Assembly: GCA_958450365.1 (NCBI GenBank)
Contig: CAUEEP010000732.1
Coordinates: 868,001-932,000, forward strand
From: Mesorhabditis belari
Taxonomy: Eukaryota; Nematoda; Chromadorea; Rhabditida; Rhabditidae
DNA: 64,000 nucleotides
Direction: 5' to 3'
The notes under the pieces are model-generated. The model was given only the letters and a program-made list of their open reading frames with translations, ran no database searches and had not been told where the DNA came from. A program made the translations under genes and the position numbers. Position 1 is the first letter of the stretch; every line of letters begins with the position of its first letter. Positions 46,279-56,029 of the stretch are shown piece after piece.

Positions 46279-49200
46279 ATGGACATTCTCGGCATCATCG
46301 CCATCATTTTCTTCTATGCTCTCATTTTAATCGTCGGCGTTTGGGCGGGCAGAAAAACGAAAGATGCGAAAGTGAGTCGGGAAAGGGATCGAGGAGATTT
46401 CGGAAAAAAAGGCTTTTAAAAGATAGTGCAAAAGACAAAAAAGGGTTGTGAAAAAGAAACATTGGTATTTCTGAAGTAAATTTTAGACACTGGAAGAGGG
46501 TGAGCACACGGAAGAGGTGATGTTGGCCGGGAGGAATATTGGTACTCTTGTCGGCATATTCACAATGACCGGTAATTGTTTTTTGAGAATATTTGCAATA
46601 GCAATCAAAACTTTTAGCGACCTGGGTGGGCGGAGCGTACATCAACGGGACAGCCGAGGCTCTGTATAATGGAGGATTGCTTGGGTGTCAGGTAAATATA
46701 TAGTGAAAATAGATCTAGATTTCTTTACCGTAAAAACTCGAATAGAACGCTATCCCCATAATGACAGGCGTACAGTCGCGTAGTCTAACTTCTTAGGAAA
46801 TCATTTTTTTCTCAGCTCCTAGACTTTTCTCAACTAAACTTTTAGTACCAAAAAATACTAGATTTCAAGAGCTATCATTTGACATCAAAGCGCACACTGT
46901 AGCTTAAAGCAGTGCGGAGAATGGGACGTCCAAAGGTAGACTACGCGGCTGTACGCTCGTCATTATGGCGTTCTATTAGAGTATTTACGGTAATATTCTA
47001 GGCTCCATTCGGCTACGCGATTTCTCTGCTCGTTGGTGGAGTTTTGTTTGCGAAACGAATGCGAGAAGAGGGATACATCACAATGCTCGACCCATTTCAG
47101 GTGCAAATTTACTTCGTGCTTGAAAGTGGAAACGCACACCATCTGGCATCCTCAATTAGCAAAATTTTCCTGGGTATCAAGTCATTTTTTTTTCTAGATC
47201 AAGTACGGTCAACGAGTCGGCGGTTTGATGTTCTTGCCGGCATTGTTGGGAGAAGTCTTTTGGAGTGCCGCCATTTTGTCAGCTCTTGGTGAGTGAAAAT
47301 CGACAGGATCTATGATTTTTTTGAAAAGCTAAGATTAAGAAATATCTGATCAAGGATTCTAGAGTAGTAAAAATAATAAAATGATAGTTTGGCTCAAGAA
47401 TTTGTGACCTAAACTAAAATAAACGTGTTTTTTTCTTTCTCTTTCTTTCACTCCCCCTTGTATTTCCTCTTTTTTCTCTGGCAAGCAGATCCCGGATAGC
47501 TCAGTGGGTTAGAGCATCTCCCCGAAAAGAAAGGCAAGCAGATCCATCCTCGGGTCGAGGGTTCAATCCCTTCTCCGGAAATCTTTCTTTGCCATTCCTT
47601 ACTTTATTAACCGCTTACTGCTAAAGCACGTTTGATCTTATTTAGACCAATAAACTAGTTATTTATTAAGTACTGTATAAGTATAATCTTATCTTTACTT
47701 TAATCTATTCCACTTTCCCTACTTCAGGAGCCACTCTGTCAGTGATTCTCGCTATCGATATAGGTATCTCAGTGATCATCTCAGCCATCATCGCCGTTTT
47801 CTACACGTTCACTGGAGGTTTGGCAATTCGGAAAAACAGTCAAACTACGATCCGTTACTAATTCCGCCATTATAAATCTTGCATACTCCAATAGAAATTG
47901 TTAGGTCTCTACGCGGTGGCCTACACAGATGTTGTTCAACTCTTTTGCATTCTCGTTGGATTGGTCGGTTTTGCGTTAAGACTTTATTTTGCATCTGATT
48001 CCTAATATAGGTATTGTACGGTTTTAAAAATGCATCTCAGTAACTCAATCACAAAATTTGCAGTGGGTTTGCATACCGGCAGCACTTCTGCAAGGGAAAA
48101 CTAGTGACATCACGAGGAATTACGAAGAGTGGATAGGTAAGCAAATAAAAGACTTTTAAATAAAGCTTTAAAAGTGTCAAAAATACCGTAATCTTAAAGT
48201 TTCCCCGATTCCAGGCACAGTTGGCGGTTTCCGAGAGTGGGCTTTGTGGTGGGACTGTATGCTCTTGTTGATATTTGGTGGGATCCCGTGGCAGGTTTGA
48301 ATCGATTTTTGAAAGCTTAAAGCTTTTCGTGCACTAGATAAGATGTGTTTACAGAGTAGAGTGTGTTCCGCGCGAGCAATTAATTAATCGATTAAAGTTG
48401 GACGATTCAAATTGGACTATTCAAATTGGATTCAAATAAAAACAACGCCGCCGGGGTATGGCGTCGAAATACTTGGCTTTGGGCAGTGACCAAATGGTCT
48501 AGCGGGTAGTGCGCTCGTCCTTCGCGCGTTCTGTCCCTGGTTCGAACCCTCTCACAGTCGAAACTTTTTGTTAAAGCACTAAAAACAAATTTTTAGGTCT
48601 TTTAAAGTGTCTATAAATAGTAAGAAGCTAAATAGGGCTTTTAGAAATGGATAAAAACAGCTTTCATTGACCAGAAAAGAATGGCTTTCACAATCAAAAA
48701 GGAATCCGCAGCCGGACTTTTCTCAAGGGCCCCTTTTAGAAAACATATTAATTGCGAGGAGCACACTCTATTACAGATATTGTACAAATGTTTCCATCAA
48801 TTTTAGGTGTACTTCCAACGCGTTCTCTCATCGAAAACCTCGCAGGGTGCTCGAATGTTATCCTTTGTAGCGGGTATTGGATGTATTTCTATGGCGATAC
48901 CCCCAGCACTCATTGGGGCAATTGCAAGGAATACCGGTTTGTTCGAAGATTAGAGGATTACAAAGTATTTAAAGATGATAGCACTAAGAACTTTGAGGTG
49001 AAGGTTTAGGTCAAAAAAAAGTAGAAGCTAGGTGAAAGTCTAGCTTTGGCGTGGTCAAGAGAACAAAGCCGAGTCAAACTGCTTTAGACTGAAAAGTATC
49101 GATTCTAGACTGGACACTCACTGACTATGAACCGTGGAATAATGGCACAAAAACAGTGATGATCCCGGAAGATAAACGGAATATGGTTGTGCCGATCGTC

Positions 49201-52200
49201 TTCCAATATCTCACACCGAGATGGGTGGCTTTCATCGGTGGGTTCAAATGAAACGCATTTCCAACAAACGTCGGTCTTGACGACATGGCCGACTGGCTAA
49301 GAGCCCTGTCTAAGAGCCTTGTTTCCTAGTCAAGAGGTCAAGGGTTCAATCTCGCTGGCTAGAATATTGGTCCTTTTTTTCCCTACATTTAGGGCTTAAG
49401 GGTTGTGCTTGTATAAGGTTTTTACCAAATTATTCGTGTGAATATGTGAATATCCATATCTAGGCCTTGGCGCAGTCTCGGCGGCAGTGATGTCATCAGC
49501 TGATTCGTCGGTTCTTTCAGCTGCCTCAATGTTCGCGCATAATATCTGGAAGTTGACAATTCGACCACATGTGGGTTGGATCTTGAAAAGATCTCGATTT
49601 TGAGATTCAGCACTGAAAATTTATGACTATTTTAGGCTTCCGAAAAAGAAGTGATAATTGTAATGCGATTTTCGATAATCGTTGTTGGAATTATGGCCAC
49701 AGTTATGGCGCTCACCATTCAATCGATTTATGGATTATGGTGAGTTTTTTGGGTACAGATTTATAATAGAAATTGTAAACGGCAGTGTGCCAAATGCCGT
49801 TTTTTCGGTGATCAAGGGTACACACAGACCTTGGGTAATTAAACCAGCGAGAAGGCCTTTCCAGCCATGTTTATGAGGGGCCGTGTGCCAGATGTCGTTT
49901 TTTTCCTTTGAGCGACATCAAGGGTACGCACAGCGAATAATGAATCTTACTGATGCTGACGAATATTGCTGAATTGAAGAAGAAAATTATATAGAATTAG
50001 AAAATAATTCTTTACTATTGCTGAATTGAAACAGAAAATAATATAGAATTTAGTTTGTCTCTAATCTTTGTCTTAGTTTGTCTCTAATCTCTCTGATCAC
50101 TGTCAATTGCAGGTATTTGTGTGCGGATCTGGTCTACGTGATTCTTTTCCCACAACTTCTTTGTGTCGTCTACATGGAAACATCCAATACCTATGGTTCA
50201 ATGTCCGGATATTTTGGTGAGGATAATTGAATCAGATCAAGAGATGAGCAAAGAGATGAGCAAAGATCCAATGAATTCAGTTGGGCTGATCCTTCGATTA
50301 TCTGGCGGAGAGCCGTTAGTCGGTTTGCCTGCTTTCATTCACTATCCAATGTATGATGTCGATGAAAAGAAGCAATATTTCCCTTTTCGAACGATGGCCA
50401 TGTTATCAACACTGTTTACATTGTGTTTTGTGAGTTTTCAAGATACTTGAGAATCGGGTTCATATTTGAGAATTGCCAGGAAGATTGAGGGGGGTTTTTT
50501 TACTTAGCTAAAGGTTAATGAGAAATATCGACAGAAGGTTAATGATAAGTGCTTATTTATAAGTAATACTCCCTTTTTCTCTACCTTTTTCATTTGCACG
50601 ATCACTGGTGGGTCGTTTTGTTGCTTTGATGTCGAAGGTTTCCCTCCGAACGATTTGCGAATTGGATTGGATGGATTGGATGGATTGAAATGAATGGATT
50701 GGATAAAAATAGAGAAAAGAGTTGAAATTTGTCAACAATGGATCAACAATGAGACGTTAATGGGCACTATTTGAGAGAAAACACTGAAGCATTTCTTTTA
50801 AAGCCACTTATTACCGTATGGCTTCAAGAGAAAGCTAAAATTCTCAGAAAACATCTGCAATTGTTGAACATGTTTTCTTGTTATTGAAATTAAATTTCGG
50901 CAAAGAAAATCTCTGGAATGAGAATTTCTTTTATGAGTTAGTTTCTAAGCAACAAAACGACCCACCAGCGATCAATAGTTCAAGCTGGAAGTGGCTAAGG
51001 TAATTCTAGATAAATCTAGCTTTCTATATCGAATTTAAAACTTTTCACTCTTGAATTTGCTTGTAAGTGAAAGGAAATTGATTTAAAAAGATGAAAAATT
51101 GAAGAATAAGAATCTCTTATTAAGAGAAAACAAATCAAATTTATTTAAAATTTGTTATTTTTTTCAACAAAAGTATTAAAAGAAATGAAAAGCCGAATAC
51201 CGTATTTCTTCGAATAGAAGGTCGGGTAAAGAGTATCATCGCGTACTCCTGCGGGTAAAGAGTATCATCGCGTACTCCTGAGGGTAAAGAGTATCATCGC
51301 GTACTCCTGAGGGTAAAGAGTATCATCGCGTACTCCTGCGGGTAAAGAGTATCATCGCGTACTCCTGCGGGTAAAGAGTATCATCGCGTACTCCTGCGGG
51401 TAAAGTGTATCATCGCGTACTCCTGCGTAGCAGCCCTTTTTAGAATTTCTTTTCTGCATAAAAGCTTTCAATCAAGTGCTATAGGGCTGGAAAATGGCTC
51501 AAAAATCTGTTAGCTCATGTCGTATTTTTGAGTCATTTTCCAGCCCTATAGCACTTCATTGAAAGCTTTTATGCAGAAAAGAAATTTTAAAAAGGACTGC
51601 TACGCAGGAGTACGCGATCATACTCTTTACCCGGCCTTCTTTTCGAAGAAATACGGTAGTTTCGTTTATCTTTAAAATCTTCACCAAATTATCAGTGAAA
51701 CAGTTAACGACTACGCGACTGTACGTCAAAAATGTCAAATGGTGAATGTGTTAATCAATAGCATCATTTTCAGTCATCTTTAGAAAATATCTGGTATTTT
51801 TGAGATTTTGAGCTTTCTCTTGAAGCCATTCTGCAATAAGTGGCTTCAAAAGAAATGCTTCAGTCTTTTCTCTTAAATAGTGTCCATAAACGTGTCATAT
51901 TGTTGACAAATGTTAACTCTTTTCTCTATTTTTATCCATTCCAATCAATTCCAATCCATTCCAATCCATTCCAATCCATTCCAATCCATTCCAATCCATT
52001 CCCATCAATTCCAATCAATTCCAATCCATTCCAATCCATTCCAATCCATTCCAATCCATTCCAATCCATTCCAATCCATTCCAATCAATTCCATTTTGTG
52101 ACTCCAACAGTGATCAAATCTCAAAGCCAAAGATAGATAAATTGGATAAAACTCGGCAAGGCAATAGTTCGAAAGTTGACTTAAAAGAAAGCTTTATCAA

Positions 52201-55060
52201 TACGTCTATTTTAGGTGTCTCGCTTCTCGATTTGGCTCTTTCGTACGGGTCGTTTACAACCAGAAATGGACATCATGGGTTGTGTTGTCAATGTGCCACA
52301 GGTATCAAAAGATCTCATTAAGAACAATTTCGGTGAGTTAACTCCCTCTGGAGTAAGGGGCGACAGCTGCGTTGTGGTGTAATGGTTAGCACGGTTAGCC
52401 GTTAGGCCGAGGGTGGCGGGTTCGAGTCCCGGCGGTGTGGCCAAAAGTTTTTTGAGCTGTCCTTTTGAACTGTTGAACTGAAAGGGTTTAACGGGTACAA
52501 TACTGTACTATTGATTATCAAATTTTCCATTCTTTAGGCAGAAATTTCTTGTCATTGTTTTCCGAAAGTTTTTTTGATTTTAGCCTGCTCTGAATCTCAC
52601 AAATGATTTGGTGAAAAATTTTTGAGTAAAAGAAAAATCTTTTTGTAAATTCGTTGTTGGCATGGGATAAGTCAAGTATTTTTTTTAGAAAGAAAAATTC
52701 ATTTTTCAAAGCATGTACTGTACATTTTAAAGTGTACAATGTGTACATTTTGAAGTGTACAAAGGGTACATTTTGAAGTGTACAAAGTGTACATTTTAAA
52801 GTGTACAATATGTACATTTAAAAAATAATAGACTTTGTGTACTTTGTGCAAGAAAAAAGGCGAAAAAAACAAGCTTTCTGGTGGATTTTTCCTAATTCAT
52901 TGCACTAGAAAGGGTCGTTTAAAGGTTTAAAGGCCATAGTCTCATGTTTATTTTTGGGTATTTTATGTGAAACTTTTTTCAAAGTGTATTTTATGTTTTC
53001 TTTTTGATTTCAGGAACGAATCGCTCTCCGTTCGGATGTTTCATTCAATGTCAGCAGTGAAACTCTTCTATTGGCAAATGTGTGCTAAAAAAAGGATATT
53101 TACAAGATTTTTGATATTGTTGCATGTTTTGATGTTGTACATGTCAAGGTTTAGATAGATTACGGTAGTTTATGTCTAAGATAGACTACGGTAGCTTGTG
53201 TCTAAGATAGATTACGGTAGCTTTCATTTACGATAGATTACGGTAGTTTATGTCTACGATAGATTACGATAGCTTATGTCTACAATAGATTACGGTAGCT
53301 TTCATTTACGATAGATTACGATAGCTTATGTCTAAGATAGATTACGGTAACTTATGTCTACGATAGATTACGATAGCTTTCAATTACAGTAGATTACGAT
53401 AACTTTCGTTTACGATAGATTACGGTACCTTTTTCGAATCTTTTAAAAGCTTGTGAGAAAAGAATACAGTAAAGAAAGCTATGAAAACTGCAATTATTAG
53501 GTTGGCAAGTTATAAACGATCGTTTTTTTGGGTGATGTGTTTACTGAAAAAAACGGCTTATCCAATCAAAAAAACGGTTTGCTTCATTCAAAAGCCTTAA
53601 TCTACAAAATGGCTTTTTTGAATTTTTGCAAAAATGTTTTATTTTAGAACTTTTTTTTCAGGCATTTTAATGTAAGAGTTGAAAATCGTGGTTTCTAGCA
53701 TTTCTAGCATTCATAAGCTAATATATTTTTGAGTCATTGCATACTTTTTAAAATAAAACGCTTCATTGATTACATAGTTTCCCAAAATTTCAGAACAACG
53801 AAGGCGTAGACAGGCGTAGACAGGCGTAGACAGGCGTAGACAGGCGTAGACAGGCGTAGACAGGCGTAGACAGGCGTAGACAGGCGTAGACAGGCGTAGA
53901 CAGGCGTAGACAGGCGTAGACAGGCGTAGACACCAACGGTTTCCGCTGCCGCGACAGTAGCGGTCGGGCGTTCTAGCTGCTTATAGCTGTGTCGTAGCAC
54001 ACACTGTGACGCGAGGCGTTTACAGTATTGATCCACCGGCAGGTTCACCTACCGGTACCTTTGTTACGACTTTTACCCGGTTCAAACCGTCGCGATCAAG
54101 CCAGTTCACCACTCGCAAGGAACAAGTCCCGCGAACGATTCCCTGGATTTCTCGAAACGGTTCAGTCCCGGGTAGCGACGGGCGGTGTGTACAAATCGCT
54201 ACAAATACAAATTATCTCTCTAAATCAGTTATCTCTCTAAATTCGGTTCCTTCTTATGCAATCCAATCTTCGGAAGGTTGATTTTCAAATTTCAAATGCA
54301 CTTTTGTACTAATTTAATCCATTTTCGTTTGAATTTAAGCAAGATTAAAAAAAAAAGATTAAAAAAAAGAGAACGGTTCGATCGATTGGATTGCTCTGAA
54401 ATTTTTTTTCAATTTATATGCAAATTGAGTTTTGGTTTGTTTTGGTGTTTTGCTGTTTTGGTTTTGGTCTGTTTTGGTCTGTTTTGGTTTGTTTTGGTCT
54501 GTTTTGGTTTTGGTTTTGTTTGCCGAACTCTACTAGAAACCAGAATTTTCAACTCTTACATTAAAATGCCTGAAAAAAGTTCTAAAGTAAAACATTTTTG
54601 CAAAAATTCAAAAAAGCCATTTTGTAGATTAAGGCTTTTGAATGAAGCAAACCGTTTTTTTGATTGGATAAGCCGTTTTTTTCAGTAAACCAAAAACCAC
54701 CCAAAAAACGATCGTTTATAACTTGCCAACCTAATAAAACTCAATTTCTTAAGCGGTAATCCTTTTCTAGTTCTAGATGAGGCTTAAGATGTGTTTTTCG
54801 GTTATTGAGGCTTTTTATTGACTTTGAAATGCTATAGATGGCTTAGCTGAGCTTAATTTCTTTGCTTACGGCTTAATTTAAACAAAAAGCTCCAAGAATA
54901 TCGGGAAAGAATCTCAAATTTTCAGGCGAACGGCTCCACTGCCTCGATGACAACAACAGTGGAGAACGGTGGTGGAAAGACGAATCCGTCCTTCACAGAG
55001 AGCACTCACCTCCATCCATCGCATGCAATCAATACTTCTTATGCTTCAATTGACCATTGA
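46279..55060 (+). CDS. cho-1: high-affinity choline transporter (SLC5A7 type), CHO-1 homologue
   Basis: A Na+/Cl--coupled choline uptake carrier of cholinergic nerve endings, with about 13 membrane helices. ATG 46279 ([20 protein letters not shown]) was chosen because an acceptor (TTTTCAG, 46241) lies shortly upstream and the family starts here. Conserved runs in order: [111 protein letters not shown] and [20 protein letters not shown]. Then [20 protein letters not shown] and [20 protein letters not shown]. The C-terminal tail is in exons near 52214, 53013 ([12 protein letters not shown]) and 54926, with stop at 55060. About seventeen exons. Large late introns hold transposons, rDNA and tRNA-like pieces. 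Confidence 0.92.
46725..46992. mobile_element. palindromic MITE (TTACCGTAAA ends) in cho-1 intron
   Basis: TTACCGTAAAAACTCGAATA-GAACGC on the left is inverted on the right as GCGTTCTATTAGAGTATTTACGGTAA. Inner arms ATAATGACAGGCGTACAGTC and GCTGTACGCTCGTCATTAT also pair. Confidence 0.8.
47490..47580 (+). pseudogene. tRNA-like sequence in cho-1 intron
   Basis: It has a D arm (TAGCTCAGTGGGTTAGAGCA), a T arm (GAGGGTTCAATCCCTTC) and an acceptor with one mismatch (TCCCGGA with TCCGGAA). The anticodon region is too long and includes GGCAAGCAGATCC, which also lies just upstream, so a local duplication seems to have disrupted it. It could be an intron-containing tRNA, but no anticodon can be assigned. 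Confidence 0.45.
48484..48565 (+). pseudogene. tRNA-like sequence in cho-1 intron
   Basis: AAATGGTCTAGCGGGTAGTG (A box) and CTGGTTCGAACCCT (B box) at tRNA spacing. The acceptor strands do not pair properly. Probable tRNA relic or SINE head. Confidence 0.5.
49281..49363 (+). repeat. tRNA-derived (SINE-like) element in cho-1 intron
   Basis: GACATGGCCGACTGGCTAAG, then AAGGGTTCAATCTCGCTGGC. Same family as 573-651. It lies between the exons ending PRWVAFIG and starting LGAVSAAV. Confidence 0.6.
50656..52095. repeat. large inverted repeat in cho-1 intron, ending in decamer satellites
   Basis: The left arm about 50656-50865 (GGATTGGA repeats, then AAAATAGAGAAAAGAGTT and GAAGCATTTCTTTTAAAGCC) is repeated inverted at about 51778-52095, ending in a TTCCAATCCA decamer array (51938-52095, about 16 units). 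The arms enclose a second palindrome (51198-51658). It lies between the exons ending TLFTLCF and starting VSRFSIWLF. Confidence 0.75.
51198..51658. mobile_element. palindromic element with internal 29-bp tandem repeat
   Basis: Ends TACCGTATTTCTTCGAATAG and TTCGAAGAAATACGGTA are inverted. The arms contain AGAATTTCTTTTCTGCATAA and GTGCTATAGGGCTGGAAAAT, both with inverted partners around 51490-51590. The left arm alone carries seven 29-bp copies (GGGTAAAGAGTATCATCGCG plus TACTCCTGC) against a single copy in the right arm. Confidence 0.85.
52369..52441 (+). pseudogene. tRNA-like sequence in cho-1 intron
   Basis: TTGTGGTGTAATGGTTAGCA (A box) and GGCGGGTTCGAGTCCCGG (B box, T loop) in a 73-base block. 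The acceptor strands do not match well. Gln/Glu-type tRNA relic. Confidence 0.5.
53160..53428. repeat. TACGATAGATTACGGTAGC-type tandem repeat in cho-1 intron
   Basis: About ten imperfect copies of a 26-27-bp unit with TTATGTCTACGATAGATTAC or TTTCATTTACGATAGATTAC. It lies immediately left of the mariner-like element. Confidence 0.85.
53803..53932. repeat. 13-copy decamer array (AGGCGTAGAC)
   Basis: Thirteen near-perfect units of AGGCGTAGAC inside the mariner-type element, adjoining the rDNA fragment. It may be an expanded ITS1 motif. Confidence 0.95.
54027..54194 (-). rRNA. 18S rRNA 3'-end fragment
   Basis: On the minus strand it reads TGTACACACCGCCCGTCGCT, then GTGGTGAACTGGCTTGATCG, AAAAGTCGTAACAAAGGTAC and GTAGGTGAACCTGCCGGTGG, ending GATCA. 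That is the conserved last 170 bases of small-subunit rRNA, ending at the 18S/ITS1 border. There is an extra A in the normally invariant AACAAGGT, which suggests a pseudogene. What follows downstream (54026 to about 53933) is probably the start of ITS1. Confidence 0.9.
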
Positions 55061-56029
55061 GTTTCTTGTCGAGCTTTTAAATAGCCTTTTTTTATCTTAA
55101 TCTTTTTTAAAAGCTTAATCCCTTATCGTTTGGTGCAATCTTTGACTTCCAACTGCTCTTCCAACGACCAGATTTGTGGGTACATTCTTGTGGCAATACT
55201 TTTTTCGATTTAGAGCTATTTTCATTAAAAAATTTTATGAATTCCAATGTTATCAACTCGATTTTGAATCTTTAAACTTTAAAATTTCTTTTTTAGCTTT
55301 AAAATTTCTATGTTCTTTATTTATTTAAATGAATTAGAACCGATTCTCACTAAAATCAAATTTTCGGTAGGAAGATCGTTTTTTTTTTCAACTAAACCAA
55401 GTTCTAATTGGTAGATTAAATAAAATGAATAGCGCCAATCAATTCCTCGATCTCGAAAGCCCGAAGGTACAAATTTACAGCTGAATTTCTTTTTATACCA
55501 TCAACAAAGCAAATATAAATAACTGGCGAGGTGTTCTTTGGGTGGCCGGGTAATCGCTCGCTTTCTGGCGCACGCGCCCGATAGATAGGTGCTTGTTTTT
55601 GGTTTCCCTAATCGAAAAGGCCTTTACCGATTCCCCGTTTTTAACTATGTCAAATTTGCCTCGGTTTCTCGATAAACAAAGCTGCTTTTAGTGAGAATCA
55701 ATCCCAATTTCTGGGCCAGAAACTCCCGGTTCTCTGATAGAATCCCTCTCTTGGAATGATCTCTGATAGAATCCCTCTCTTGGATCTCACTTTTTGTAGA
55801 TAACCATTTATTTTTTATGATTTCCCCACTTTGAACGTCTAAAAAACGGCTCGGGTGTTTCTTTTGTGTTTTTGAAGATTTTCTTTCTTGAAACTTAGCA
55901 TTAGGATTCAATCTTTTTGTCTTTTCTAGCATTTTTCGCTCGTCTGATGTCGTCTGAATCGCTTAGTCTAATGAGAAAATAAATTTATTATACTTTTTCT
56001 TAATGGAAAAGATTTTATTGATGATTTTT
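55061..56029. other. intergenic region, convergent cho-1 and aromatic-rich gene
   Basis: cho-1 3' sequence, then a repeat with GATTCTCACTAAAA ends (about 55338-55700) that contains a reverse copy of the GCGGCCGC repeat. AATAAA on plus near 55418. Minus AATAAA signals near 55983 and 56014 suit the next gene. Confidence 0.55.
55425..55590 (-). repeat. dispersed repeat family with GCGGCCGC core, copy 3
   Basis: Shares AATGAATAGCGCCAATCAA, CTGGCGAGGTGTTCTTTGGG and GGCCGGGTAATCGC with 20205-20400 and, inverted, with 2335-2545. Confidence 0.6.

Larger units (their letters stand above)
53497..54734. mobile_element. mariner-type TIR element carrying rDNA, in cho-1 intron
   Basis: Inverted ends TTAGGTTGGCAAGTTATAAA and TTTATAACTTGCCAACCTAA are flanked by TA on both sides. 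The inverted arms extend about 200 bp inward (for example GGCTTATCCAATCAAAAAAA on the left, its complement on the right). The middle, about 53710-54530, contains the decamer array, ITS-like sequence and the 18S rRNA 3' end in reverse, plus a GTTTTGGT-rich stretch. No transposase frame is present, so movement would have needed a transposase from elsewhere. Confidence 0.85.

Noticed and set aside
51840..52136. Open frames with [10 protein letters not shown] repeats
   Set aside because: Produced by the TTCCAATCCA decamer array.
52518..52817. Minus frame with [17 protein letters not shown] repeats
   Set aside because: Generated by an ACATTTTAAAGTGTACAAAG-type repeat in a cho-1 intron.
53770..54048. 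Minus frame with repeated [10 protein letters not shown]
   Set aside because: Produced by the AGGCGTAGAC decamer array next to rDNA.
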